Assembly: GCF_900115685.1 (NCBI RefSeq)
Contig: NZ_FOXJ01000001.1
Location: 3,296,670-3,360,669, forward strand
Reading direction: 5' to 3'
DNA from: Variovorax sp. 770b2
GTDB taxonomy: Bacteria > Pseudomonadota > Gammaproteobacteria > Burkholderiales > Burkholderiaceae_C
DNA: 64,000 nucleotides
Position 1 is the stretch's first letter. Each line of letters opens with the position of its first letter. Below, piece after piece: positions 49,909-59,167 of this stretch. The translations under genes and the position numbers were made by a program. Below the pieces are notes generated by a model. The model ran no database searches and was not told the DNA's origin. It saw only the letters and a program-made list of their open reading frames with translations.

Positions 49909-50127
49909 ATGTCCGTCCCGCAGTCCCTTACCCATTCGCAAGTCGATTTCGTCAACGACGACTTCGAAGCCCTGGCTTCCCACATGCGCCATTGCGCGCA
50001 GGCTCACGGTCGATGGTTCTCGGTGCGAAGCCACATGCAACGTGTGCGCGCGCTCGCTGCGGGCCGCATCGTCACGATGGCCTGCATGGCCGTGGTTCTC
50101 GCCATCGGCCTCTTCGCGATCGCTTGA
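49909..50127 (+). CDS. Small unknown membrane protein coupled to the glucan synthase gene
   Basis: A 72-residue product with a soluble, His-rich N-terminal half (MRHCAQAHGRW) and one C-terminal transmembrane segment (about 52-70, IVTMACMAVVLAIGLFAIA). An AGGAG lies nine bases before the ATG, so expression is credible. Its TGA overlaps the TTG start of the giant glucan synthase gene (TTGA), implying translational coupling. I do not recognise a family. Topology would be N-in with a C-terminal tail anchor; a partner role for the synthase is inference. Confidence 0.65.
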   Translation: MSVPQSLTHSQVDFVNDDFEALASHMRHCAQAHGRWFSVRSHMQRVRALAAGRIVTMACMAVVLAIGLFAIA

Positions 50128-53100
50128 GCGCCGCATCCGTCGCCGACCGCCTCCAGGGGCTCAGTCACTACGCCCGGACCCTTCTGCTGGGTCCGCATGA
50201 CCCGGTAGCACCTCCGATCCGCGCCGAACTCTTCGGCGCCCAGCGTTTCGAGCAGCACGGCCACAGCCTCGCGCGCGCACAGGTGGTGGAGGAAGACCGC
50301 CGCCGCGCCGGCGAGGGTGCCCCCTTTTTTCCGCGCGTGGACGAGAACCTCGAATCGCTGCGCGCCGCCTTCGACTACATCGCGCGCATCTCGCAGAGCG
50401 GGCGCTACGTGTCGCCGGCCGCCGAATGGCTGCTCGACAACTTCCACCTGGTCGAGGCGCAGCTCCAGCAGATCCATGACGGCGTGCCGCGCAGCTACTA
50501 CGCGCGCCTGCCCAAGCTGGCCACGCCGCCGCTGGCGGGCCTGCCGCGCGTGTACGGCATCGCGTGGGCCTACGTGGCGCACACCGACAGCGTGCTCAAC
50601 AAGACGCTGTTCACCGCCTTCCTGAACGCCTACCAGGACATCGACGAGCTCACGCTCGGCGAGCTCTGGGCGCTGCCCACCACGCTGCGCGTGGTGCTGC
50701 TGGAGAACCTGCGCCGCGTGGCCGAGAGCATTGCCGAGAACAAGGTCGCGCGCGAGATCGCGCACGCCGCCTGGGATGCGGCCCCGCATCTGTCGGCACA
50801 AGACCTGGACGTGCTGTACCGCGCGTTGCAAAGCCACGGCCTGCAGGACAACTACCTCACGCAGCTCTGGCAGCGCCTGCCGGTCGAGCACGGCGAGAAC
50901 ATGCCCGCGCTGGTGCGGTGGACCGAGCAGCACTGCCCCAACGGCCCGGCGCTCATCAACGATGCGCAGAACGCGCAGGCGGCGGCCAACCTCACGGTCG
51001 GCAACATCATCACCACGCTGCGCATGATCGGCCAGGTCGAGTGGAGCGACCTGATCGAGCCGGTGAGCCGCTCGCTGCGCGTGCTGCGCGAGCTGCCGAG
51101 CTTCGCGAGCGAAAGCGAACTCACGCGCCAGCAGATCACGCATGCGATGGAGCGCGTGGCGCGCGACACCGAGCAGCCCGAGCGCGAAGTGGCCGAGGCC
51201 GTGGTGCGCATGGCCGCGAGCGCGCCTGCCGACGACGCTGCCGCGGAGACCGACCGTGCCGACGGGACCGCGGGCTACTACCTCTTCGGCCAGGGCCGCC
51301 CGGGGCTGATCGCCGCGCTGCTGCAGTCCGATGGGCAGGCGGGCCGCAACGGCCGTGCGGAGCCCATCCGGCCCGCGCGCAGCCATCGCAGCTGGCGATT
51401 GCCGGCCTATCTCCTGTCCGTCGCCGTAGGCACCGCGTTGCTGCTGTTCGCCGTGGCGCACGGCCTCGCGCACCGCGGCGACTGGACCACCGTGGTCGCG
51501 CTCGTGCTGCTCGCATGGCCGCTCTCCGAGGCGCTGATCGCGCTGGCGCAGCGGATCATGGCCGAGTCGGTGCGCGTGCAGGCGCTGCCGCGCCTGGACT
51601 TCGCGACCGGCATTCCCGAGCGGCACCGCGCGCTCGTCGTCATCCCGACGCTGCTGACCTCGGCCGCGAGCAACGCGCAGCTCGCGCACCGGCTCGAGCT
51701 GCACTGGCTCGCCAACCGCGAGCAGCACGCGCAGTTCGCGCTCCTCACCGACTGGGCCGATGCCGCGCAGGCCTCGCTGCCCGAAGACGCGCCGCTGCTC
51801 GAAGACGCCATCGGGCGCGTCACCGCGCTCAACGCGAAATACCCTGCATCCGAAGGCGCGGCGCCGCGCTTCCTCGTGCTGCACCGCCCGCGCACCTGGA
51901 GCGACACCGAAGCGCGCTGGATGGGCTGGGAGCGCAAGCGCGGCAAGCTGGAGATGCTGGTGCGCCTGCTGGCGAGCGGCAATACCAGCAATACCAGTGA
52001 TACCGGCGATTTCGGCGGCTTCCTGCCGCTCGCGCCGGGCCAGCAACTGGCCGCGGGCCGCACGCCCTATGTGCTCACGCTGGACAGCGACACGGGCCTT
52101 CCTCCCGGTGCCCTGCGCGACCTGGTGTCGATTGCAGCCCACCCGCTCAACGCGCCTGAAGTCGACGCAGAAAGCCGCCGCGTCGTCGCGGGCTTCGGCA
52201 TCCTGCAGCCGCGCATCGTCACGCCGTTCCCGATGCAGAGCGAGCGCTCGCCCTTCCACTGGATGTTCGCCGGCCAGTGCGGGCTCGACCCCTACGGCAG
52301 CGGCGCCTCCGACATCTACCAGGACGTGTTCGGCAGCGGTTCCTTCACGGGCAAGGGCCTGCTCAACGTCCGCGCGGTGCACGCCACGCTGAACCAGCGC
52401 CTGCCCGACAGCGCGGTGCTGAGCCACGACCTGCTGGAAGGCACGGTCGCGCGCTGCGCGATGGTGAGCGACGTGGTGCTGGTCGAAGACCATCCGCACC
52501 ACGCCGGCGTGGCCGCCTCGCGCGTGCACCGCTGGGTGCGCGGCGACTGGCAGCTCTTGCCGCTGATGTGGCGCGCCCGGCGTTTCGGCATCGATGCGCT
52601 GGGCCTCTGGAAGATGGGCGACAACCTGCGCCGCTCGCAGGTGGTGCCCGCTTCTTTCGCGCTGCTGGTGCTGGTGATCTTCACGCAGGCCATGCCGCTG
52701 GGCTGGGCGCTGGCGGCCGTCGGTTCGGCGCTCACGCTCGGCCCTCTGCTCGGCGCGCTGGCCGGGCTGGTGCCCACGCGGCGCGCGATCGAGCTGCGCC
52801 ACTTCTTCGATGTGGGCGCGGTCGAACTGCTGCGCGCCATGGCCGGCGCGGCCTGGCAGTTCGTGCAGCTCGCGGCGCAGACGCGCCTGTTGCTCGACGC
52901 GGCGTTTCTTGCGACGTGGCGGCTGGTCGTGAGCCGCAAGCACCTGCTGCAATGGACCACCGCCGCACAGGCGCAGGCGCAGTCCAGCCAGCAGTTGCTG
53001 CCGTTCCTGCGCGGCGGTGCTTTCAGCAGCGTGGCCTGCCTTGCGCTCGCGGTGGCGTCGCACTGGAGCGCATACCCGATCGTCGGCCCGCTGCTGTTCG

Positions 53101-56100
53101 CCCTCTGGGCGCTCGCGCCCGTCGCCGCGTGGTGGAGCAGCCGCGTCGATGCCGAGGTGCCCGATCCGCTGAACGCCGACCAGCGCACCTATCTGGAGAA
53201 GCTCGCGCACGACACCTGGCTGTTCTTCGAGCACGTGGTCGGCCCCGACGACAACCACCTGCCGCCCGACAACCTGCAGCTGGAGCCGCAGCCCACCATC
53301 GCCCACCGCACATCGCCGACCAACATCGGCATGTACCTGCTGGCGGCCTGCTGCGCGCGCGAGTTCCGCTGGATCGGCACGGCCGCGCTGCTCGAACGCA
53401 TCGGCGCCACGCTCGACACCGTCGACCGCATGCAGAAGCACCAGGGCCACCTGTTCAACTGGTACGACACGCAGACGCTCAGGCCGCTGCCGCCGGACTA
53501 CGTCTCCAGCGTGGACAGCGGCAACTTCGCGGGCCACCTCGTGGCGGTGGCACAGGCCTGCCGCGCCTTTTCCGCGGAGGGCTGCGAGACCCACGAGGCA
53601 CCCGCACTCGAAGCGCTCGCGCAGCGCTGCGACGCGCTGCACGCCGGCATGGATTTCAATGGCCTCTACGACGCCAAGCGCCATCTGTTCCACATCGGCC
53701 TGCGCGTCGAAGAGAACGTGCTCGACGCGAGCTACTACGACCTGCTGGCCTCCGAATCGCGCCTCTTGAGCTTCCTGGCGATCGCCAAGGGCGATGTGCC
53801 GCGCCGCCACTGGATGGCGCTGGGCCGGCCGTTCCTGCTGGTGGGCTTCGAGCCCAGCCTCAAATCGTGGTCAGGGTCGATGTTCGAGTACCTGATGCCC
53901 GCGCTCGTGATGTCCGAGCCCGAAGACGGCCTGCTGCAGGTGGCCAACACCGCGGCCATCGCCGAGCAGCAGGCCTTCGGCCGCGCGCAGAACCTGCCGT
54001 GGGGCGTTTCGGAATCGGCCTACTTCGCGCAGGACCACTCGCTGGCCTACCAGTACTCGCCCTTCGGCGTGCCGCGCCTCGCGCTGCGCCGCACGCCGCC
54101 CACCGACCGCGTGGTGGCGCCCTATGCGAGCGTGATGGCCGCGGTGCTGGCGCCGGCGGCGGCGGTGGCCAATCTCGAACGGCTCGAATCGCTGGGCGCG
54201 CGCGGCGAGTTCGGCTTTCACGACGCGGTGGACTTCACCGCCTCGCGCCAGGCCGAGGGGCAGGACTTCACCGTGGTGCGCAACTTCATGGCGCACCACC
54301 AGGGCATGTCGCTGGTGGCGCTGTGCAACGTGCTGTGCGCCGACGGGCCGCGCCGCTGGTTCGGCAGCGCCGCGCTGGTGCAGGCGCACGAGTCGCTGCT
54401 GCACGAGCGCACGCCGCGGCAGATCATCGGCAGCGCCGATCCGCGCACGCCGCCCGAGCCCAGCCAGACCGAGCTGGCGCCCTTGTTCCAGCCGCGCCTG
54501 GTCGATCCGATGGCCGCCGGCTTCCAGCCCACGCACCTGCTGTCGAACGGCCGCTACACGGTCGCGCTGCGCGCCAACGGCGCGGGCGTGAGCCGCTGGC
54601 GCTCGTTCAACGTGACGCGCTGGCGCGACGACCCGCTGCGCGACAGCCACGGCACCTTCTTCTACATCCGCGACGAAGGCCGGCGCGAGCTCACCTCGCT
54701 CACCGCCCTGCCCGCGCCCGGCGCCGACTGGCGCTACCGCACCCGCTTCCTGGCCGACCAGGTGCAGTTCGATGCGGCCGGCCCCGGCCTGCAGGTGCGC
54801 ACCACGGTGCTCATCAGCCCCGAGGACGACACCGAGCTGCGCAGCATTTCGCTGCACAACTCGGGCGAGGAGACGCGCACGCTCGAACTCATCTCGTACT
54901 TCGAGCCGGTGCTCTCCAACCCCAAGGCCGACGAGGCGCATCCGGCCTTCGCCAACCTGTTCGTCGAGTCGCGCTGGGAGCCGGCCTGGCGCGTGCTGCT
55001 GATGTCGCGCAAGCCGCGGCTGCACGGCGACCCCGCGGTGGCCGCCGCGCACTTCGTGGCCTCGGTCGATGCGCACGTGCTCTCGATCGACTGCATGACC
55101 GACCGGCGCGCCTTCATCGGCCGCAACCGCTCGCTCGCCAGCCCCGCGCTCGACGCGCAGCCGCTGCACGTCAACGGCACGCCGGTGAATGGCCTGGATC
55201 CGATCGCGTGCCTGCGCGTGCGGCTGTCGATCGCGCCGGGCGCCACCGCGCGCCTGACCTTCGCAACCGCCGCCGACGAAAGCATCGAGGCGCTGATGCC
55301 CAGCATCGACCGCTACCTGCAGCCCATGCACGTGGAGCGCGCCACGCGCATGGCCGCCACGCTGGCGCAGGTGCGGCTGCGCGACCTGAGCATCGCGCCC
55401 GCGCAGAACCTGGCGCTGCAGGACCTGACGACCATCCTCACCTACACCACGCCGCGCGTGATGAAGGACCGCGGGCTCATCGATCTCCGGCAAATCTGGC
55501 GCTTCGGCATCTCGGGCGACAAGCCCATCGTGCTGGTCTACATCCACTCGATGAACGGCATGGGGCTCGTCAACACGCTCTTGCGCGCGCAGCCGTGGTG
55601 GGGCTTCGGCGGCGTGGCCTGCGACCTGGTGGTGCTCAACAGCGAGCCCAACTCCTACCTGATGCCGCTGCAGCGCGAGATCGAGACCCTGCGCACGCGC
55701 GTGCAGCAGCAGACCCAGAACAGCTTTCCGCGCAACGACACGGCCGGCTTCTACCTGCTGCGCGACCACGAGGTGGCGCCATCGGAGAAGGCCGCGCTTT
55801 CCAGCCTCGCGCGCGTGGTGTTCACGGCCGACGGGCGCGCGCTCGAAGTGCAGGTGGCCGCGTTGCACGAGGCGCGCAGCCCGGCGATTGCCGACGACAG
55901 CAGCGCGCCGGTGCCGCAGCGCACGCCGCTCCTGATGCGCTCGGCCGCGGCCCAGTCGGCGCAACCTGCGACGACGCCGATGGCGGCGCCCGCCGGCCGC
56001 TTCGATGCAGAGAGCGGCGAGTTCCGCTTCGACGTCGACATGGACAACCGCACGCCGCGCCCCTGGGTCAACGTGATCGCCAATGCCAACTTCGGCTTCC

Positions 56101-58349
56101 AGGTGTCCGAGTGGGGCACGGGCTTCACCTGGGCCGGCAACAGCCGCATGCACCAGGTCACGCCGTGGTCGAACGACCCGGTGCAGGACCCCGCCTTCGA
56201 GCACTACCTGCTGCAGGACCTGGCCACGCGCGAGCTGCTGCCGCTCACGCCCGCCGGCCAGGGCGCCAGCGGGTCCGAAGACGTACGCCACCGGGTGCGG
56301 CACGGGCAGGGCTACACGGTCTTCGAATGCCGGCTGCGCAACCTGACGCTCAAGACCACCTTCTTCGCGGACCGCGACGATGCCGCGAAGCTGGTGCATG
56401 TGCGCGTGCACAACGAGGGCTCGAACCAGCGGCGCCTGCGCGCGCTCGGCATGGTCGAGTGGCAGATGGGCGCGGCGCGCGGCGAACGGCGCACCGTGCA
56501 CTGCTGGAAGCCGGAAGACCAGCCGGCCGTGTTCGGCCAGCAGCGCGAATCGGGCGGAGGTTTCGGCGGGAGCACGGCCTTCCTGCTGCTCGCGGGACTG
56601 CCGGGCGCGACGCAGTGGACCTGCGACCGCAACGAATTCTTCGCCGGACACGGCATCGTCGAGGTGCCCGAGACGCTCGCGCGGCGCGCGGGCAGCGGGC
56701 TGGATGCCTGCGCGGCCATCGGCGGCGAGTTCGTCGTCGGCGCCGGGGAGACGGCCACCTTCACCTTCGTGCTGGGCCACGCCGACAACGCCGATGCGGC
56801 CCTCGAGCTCGCCCGCCGCTGGCGGCAGCGCGACGTGCCCGAGGCGCTCGCGCAGGTGCGGGGCTTCTGGGACGAGTTGCTCGGGCGCCTTGCCGTGCGC
56901 ACGCCCGACCCGCTCTTCGACGCGATGGTCAACCGCTGGCTCATCTACCAGACGCTGGCCTGCCGGCTCTGGTCGAAGGCCGGCTTCTACCAGGCCGGCG
57001 GCGCCTTCGGTTTCCGCGACCAGCTGCAGGACGCGATGGCCTTCGCGCTCACCGATCCGGCACGGCTGCGCGAGCAGATCCTGGTCAACGCCGCGCGCCA
57101 GTTCCCCGAGGGCGACGTGCAGCACTGGTGGCACATGCCCGGCGGCGCCGGCGTGCGCACGCATTTCTCGGACGACCTGCTGTGGCTGCCGTTCGCGACG
57201 GCGCACTATGTCGAAGTGACCGGCGATGCCTCGCTGCTCGACCAGGTGGTCGGCTTCATCGAAGGCCCCGCGATTCCCGACGGCGCCGAAGACGCCTACT
57301 ACGCGCCGCAGAACAACGGCCGCACGGCCACCGTGTTCGATCACGGCGCGCGCGCCATCGACAAGAGCCTGAAGACCGGCGTGCATGGCCTGCCGCTGAT
57401 GGGCACGGGCGACTGGAACGACGGCATGAACCGCGTGGGCAACGAAGGCCGCGGCGAATCGGTGTGGCTCGCGTGGTTCCTGTGCAGCGTGGTGGAGCAC
57501 TACGCGCCGATCGCCGAAGCACGCGGCGAGCACGAGCGCGCAGCACGCTGGACCGACGCACGCCGCGGATGGATCGCCGCGCTGCACGATGCGGGCTGGG
57601 ACGGCGCGTGGTTCCGCCGTGCCTTCTTCGACAACGGCGCGCCGCTGGGCTCGTCGGCCAACGACGAGTGCCGCATCGACCTGATCGCGCAGGCGTGGTC
57701 GGTGCTCTCGGGTGCTTCGGACGAGGCGCACACCGGCCCGGCGATGGCCGCCGTGAAGAAGCACCTGCACGACGAGCCTGCGGGCCTGCTGCGCCTGTTG
57801 ACGCCGCCCTTCGCGCACTCGACCAACAACCCGGGCTACATCCAGGCCTATCCGCCGGGCGTGCGCGAGAACGGCGGGCAGTATTCGCACGGCGCGGTGT
57901 GGGCGCTGATGGCGCAGGCGCTGCAGGGCGACCACGAAGCGGCGTGGCAGAGCTTCGAGGGGCTGAGCCCCGCGCACCGTGCCACGCATTCCGAGCGCGG
58001 GCCGGCCTACGAACTGGAGCCCTACGTGATGGCGGGCGACATCTACGGCGCGGCGCCGTATGTGGGCCGGGGCGGCTGGAGCTGGTACACCGGCTCGGCC
58101 GCGTGGCTGCACCGCGCGTCCGTCGAGACGCTGCTGGGGCTGAGCGTGAAGGGCAGGCAGCTTTCGCTGACACCGCACGTGCCTGCGCACTGGCCGGGCT
58201 TCGAGATCGCACTGCGGCTCGGTGAGCGCAATCTCACGCTGCAATGGGGCGCACCGGAAGTCGCCGCGACGCCGACGCACCATGCGGCCGTCGGCGAGTG
58301 GATCGACTGGCAGGCGCTGCCGGCGGATGCGGTGCTGCGGGTGGGTTAA
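50124..58349 (+). CDS. ndvB: Cyclic beta-1,2-glucan synthase (NdvB/Cgs-like)
   Basis: The 2,741-residue protein matches NdvB/Cgs architecture, which makes, cyclises and trims periplasmic beta-1,2-glucans. An N-terminal cytoplasmic region (to about 420) is followed by clustered membrane segments around 425-485 and 835-1015. Between them is a GT84 domain with the metal-binding DSD at 654-656 (LTLDSDTGLP) and HRWVRGDWQ at 802-810. The C-terminal half holds the glucoamylase-like and GH94 phosphorylase domains; the catalytic loop TGDWNDGMNRVG is near 2430. Start is TTG 50124, overlapping the upstream gene; any ATG is far off. A 10-residue Asn/Thr/Ser/Asp micro-repeat occurs at 620-629. Confidence 0.88.
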   Translation: MSAASVADRLQGLSHYARTLLLGPHDPVAPPIRAELFGAQRFEQHGHSLARAQVVEEDRRRAGEGAPFFPRVDENLESLRAAFDYIARISQSGRYVSPAAEWLLDNFHLVEAQLQQIHDGVPRSYYARLPKLATPPLAGLPRVYGIAWAYVAHTDSVLNKTLFTAFLNAYQDIDELTLGELWALPTTLRVVLLENLRRVAESIAENKVAREIAHAAWDAAPHLSAQDLDVLYRALQSHGLQDNYLTQLWQRLPVEHGENMPALVRWTEQHCPNGPALINDAQNAQAAANLTVGNIITTLRMIGQVEWSDLIEPVSRSLRVLRELPSFASESELTRQQITHAMERVARDTEQPEREVAEAVVRMAASAPADDAAAETDRADGTAGYYLFGQGRPGLIAALLQSDGQAGRNGRAEPIRPARSHRSWRLPAYLLSVAVGTALLLFAVAHGLAHRGDWTTVVALVLLAWPLSEALIALAQRIMAESVRVQALPRLDFATGIPERHRALVVIPTLLTSAASNAQLAHRLELHWLANREQHAQFALLTDWADAAQASLPEDAPLLEDAIGRVTALNAKYPASEGAAPRFLVLHRPRTWSDTEARWMGWERKRGKLEMLVRLLASGNTSNTSDTGDFGGFLPLAPGQQLAAGRTPYVLTLDSDTGLPPGALRDLVSIAAHPLNAPEVDAESRRVVAGFGILQPRIVTPFPMQSERSPFHWMFAGQCGLDPYGSGASDIYQDVFGSGSFTGKGLLNVRAVHATLNQRLPDSAVLSHDLLEGTVARCAMVSDVVLVEDHPHHAGVAASRVHRWVRGDWQLLPLMWRARRFGIDALGLWKMGDNLRRSQVVPASFALLVLVIFTQAMPLGWALAAVGSALTLGPLLGALAGLVPTRRAIELRHFFDVGAVELLRAMAGAAWQFVQLAAQTRLLLDAAFLATWRLVVSRKHLLQWTTAAQAQAQSSQQLLPFLRGGAFSSVACLALAVASHWSAYPIVGPLLFALWALAPVAAWWSSRVDAEVPDPLNADQRTYLEKLAHDTWLFFEHVVGPDDNHLPPDNLQLEPQPTIAHRTSPTNIGMYLLAACCAREFRWIGTAALLERIGATLDTVDRMQKHQGHLFNWYDTQTLRPLPPDYVSSVDSGNFAGHLVAVAQACRAFSAEGCETHEAPALEALAQRCDALHAGMDFNGLYDAKRHLFHIGLRVEENVLDASYYDLLASESRLLSFLAIAKGDVPRRHWMALGRPFLLVGFEPSLKSWSGSMFEYLMPALVMSEPEDGLLQVANTAAIAEQQAFGRAQNLPWGVSESAYFAQDHSLAYQYSPFGVPRLALRRTPPTDRVVAPYASVMAAVLAPAAAVANLERLESLGARGEFGFHDAVDFTASRQAEGQDFTVVRNFMAHHQGMSLVALCNVLCADGPRRWFGSAALVQAHESLLHERTPRQIIGSADPRTPPEPSQTELAPLFQPRLVDPMAAGFQPTHLLSNGRYTVALRANGAGVSRWRSFNVTRWRDDPLRDSHGTFFYIRDEGRRELTSLTALPAPGADWRYRTRFLADQVQFDAAGPGLQVRTTVLISPEDDTELRSISLHNSGEETRTLELISYFEPVLSNPKADEAHPAFANLFVESRWEPAWRVLLMSRKPRLHGDPAVAAAHFVASVDAHVLSIDCMTDRRAFIGRNRSLASPALDAQPLHVNGTPVNGLDPIACLRVRLSIAPGATARLTFATAADESIEALMPSIDRYLQPMHVERATRMAATLAQVRLRDLSIAPAQNLALQDLTTILTYTTPRVMKDRGLIDLRQIWRFGISGDKPIVLVYIHSMNGMGLVNTLLRAQPWWGFGGVACDLVVLNSEPNSYLMPLQREIETLRTRVQQQTQNSFPRNDTAGFYLLRDHEVAPSEKAALSSLARVVFTADGRALEVQVAALHEARSPAIADDSSAPVPQRTPLLMRSAAAQSAQPATTPMAAPAGRFDAESGEFRFDVDMDNRTPRPWVNVIANANFGFQVSEWGTGFTWAGNSRMHQVTPWSNDPVQDPAFEHYLLQDLATRELLPLTPAGQGASGSEDVRHRVRHGQGYTVFECRLRNLTLKTTFFADRDDAAKLVHVRVHNEGSNQRRLRALGMVEWQMGAARGERRTVHCWKPEDQPAVFGQQRESGGGFGGSTAFLLLAGLPGATQWTCDRNEFFAGHGIVEVPETLARRAGSGLDACAAIGGEFVVGAGETATFTFVLGHADNADAALELARRWRQRDVPEALAQVRGFWDELLGRLAVRTPDPLFDAMVNRWLIYQTLACRLWSKAGFYQAGGAFGFRDQLQDAMAFALTDPARLREQILVNAARQFPEGDVQHWWHMPGGAGVRTHFSDDLLWLPFATAHYVEVTGDASLLDQVVGFIEGPAIPDGAEDAYYAPQNNGRTATVFDHGARAIDKSLKTGVHGLPLMGTGDWNDGMNRVGNEGRGESVWLAWFLCSVVEHYAPIAEARGEHERAARWTDARRGWIAALHDAGWDGAWFRRAFFDNGAPLGSSANDECRIDLIAQAWSVLSGASDEAHTGPAMAAVKKHLHDEPAGLLRLLTPPFAHSTNNPGYIQAYPPGVRENGGQYSHGAVWALMAQALQGDHEAAWQSFEGLSPAHRATHSERGPAYELEPYVMAGDIYGAAPYVGRGGWSWYTGSAAWLHRASVETLLGLSVKGRQLSLTPHVPAHWPGFEIALRLGERNLTLQWGAPEVAATPTHHAAVGEWIDWQALPADAVLRVG

Positions 58350-58406
58350 GGTCCGCGGGCCTGTTCCAGACCGCTCCTCCGCACTGCCAGCACTACCTGC
58401 ACCTCC

Positions 58407-58934
58407 ATGACCAAGATCCAGTTCCGCCGCAAGCTCATCGTCATCATCCTGCTGTGCGTGGCGGTCACGGGGGCGGTGGTGCGGCACTACGCGGAGCGCG
58501 GCACGACCACGCGCGACATCGCCACGCTGCTGATGGTGCTGTGGGTGCCGATCATCGGCAACGTGATCGCGTGGCTCATCGGCAAGCTGCCGCGCCGCGC
58601 GCCGCCGCCCGAGCCCGTGACCTTCGATGCGCTGGGTGCGTTCACGCCCCATCTGCAGGTCGAGGTGACGCTGCGTCCGACAGCGCTGCCGGTGCACGAC
58701 GTGCCGCTTGCGGCGGGCGAATACCGCTGCGCGCTGGTGATCGACAACGAAGGCTTCTCCGCGCGATGGTTCGTGCCGCCGGGCGAGATGCTGGAACGCG
58801 GGAAGCCGCATTCGCTCGAAGTCGAGTTCCTGGCACCGGCGCTTGCAAGACCGCGCTTTGCACAGGGCGCGGACTTTCGCGTGCTGGTGGGCGATTCGTT
58901 CATCGCCGACGGCCGGGTGTTGCGGACCCTCTGA
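58407..58934 (+). CDS. Unknown membrane protein
   Basis: A 175-residue protein with two transmembrane helices (about 8-26 and 39-59) and a C-terminal soluble domain of about 110 residues that looks beta-rich (LQVEVTLRPTALP, EYRCALVIDNEGFSARWFVP, FRVLVGDSFIADGRVL). No family is recognised. The ATG is 57 bases after the glucan synthase stop on the same strand, and no terminator lies between them, so it may belong to the same unit. Both termini of the membrane hairpin would be on the same side. Confidence 0.65.
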   Translation: MTKIQFRRKLIVIILLCVAVTGAVVRHYAERGTTTRDIATLLMVLWVPIIGNVIAWLIGKLPRRAPPPEPVTFDALGAFTPHLQVEVTLRPTALPVHDVPLAAGEYRCALVIDNEGFSARWFVPPGEMLERGKPHSLEVEFLAPALARPRFAQGADFRVLVGDSFIADGRVLRTL

Positions 58935-59167
58935 CGGACTGGCAGGCGGACCGTCTGGCGGACTGTCCAGCGCAGGTTGGTGGCTTCAGCCGCCACGGCG
59001 ACGCCATCCGCAGCCACCGGGTTGCAAAAAGGGCCGATTGTTCGCCCAGGGGAAACTGACTACTGCCGCGAGCCCCCTTTGTCGCGAAGGCATCCGCTTT
59101 CACACTCCCTGGACTCCCGCAACAAGCATCGGCACGCGCCCGGCCGATGCGCCCCAGGACTCCCTTC

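Noticed and set aside
53871..58811. Very long minus-strand frame opposite the glucan synthase gene, and a similar one at 50004-53810
   Set aside because: High-GC third-position bias creates antisense open frames; the plus-strand protein has all expected motifs.
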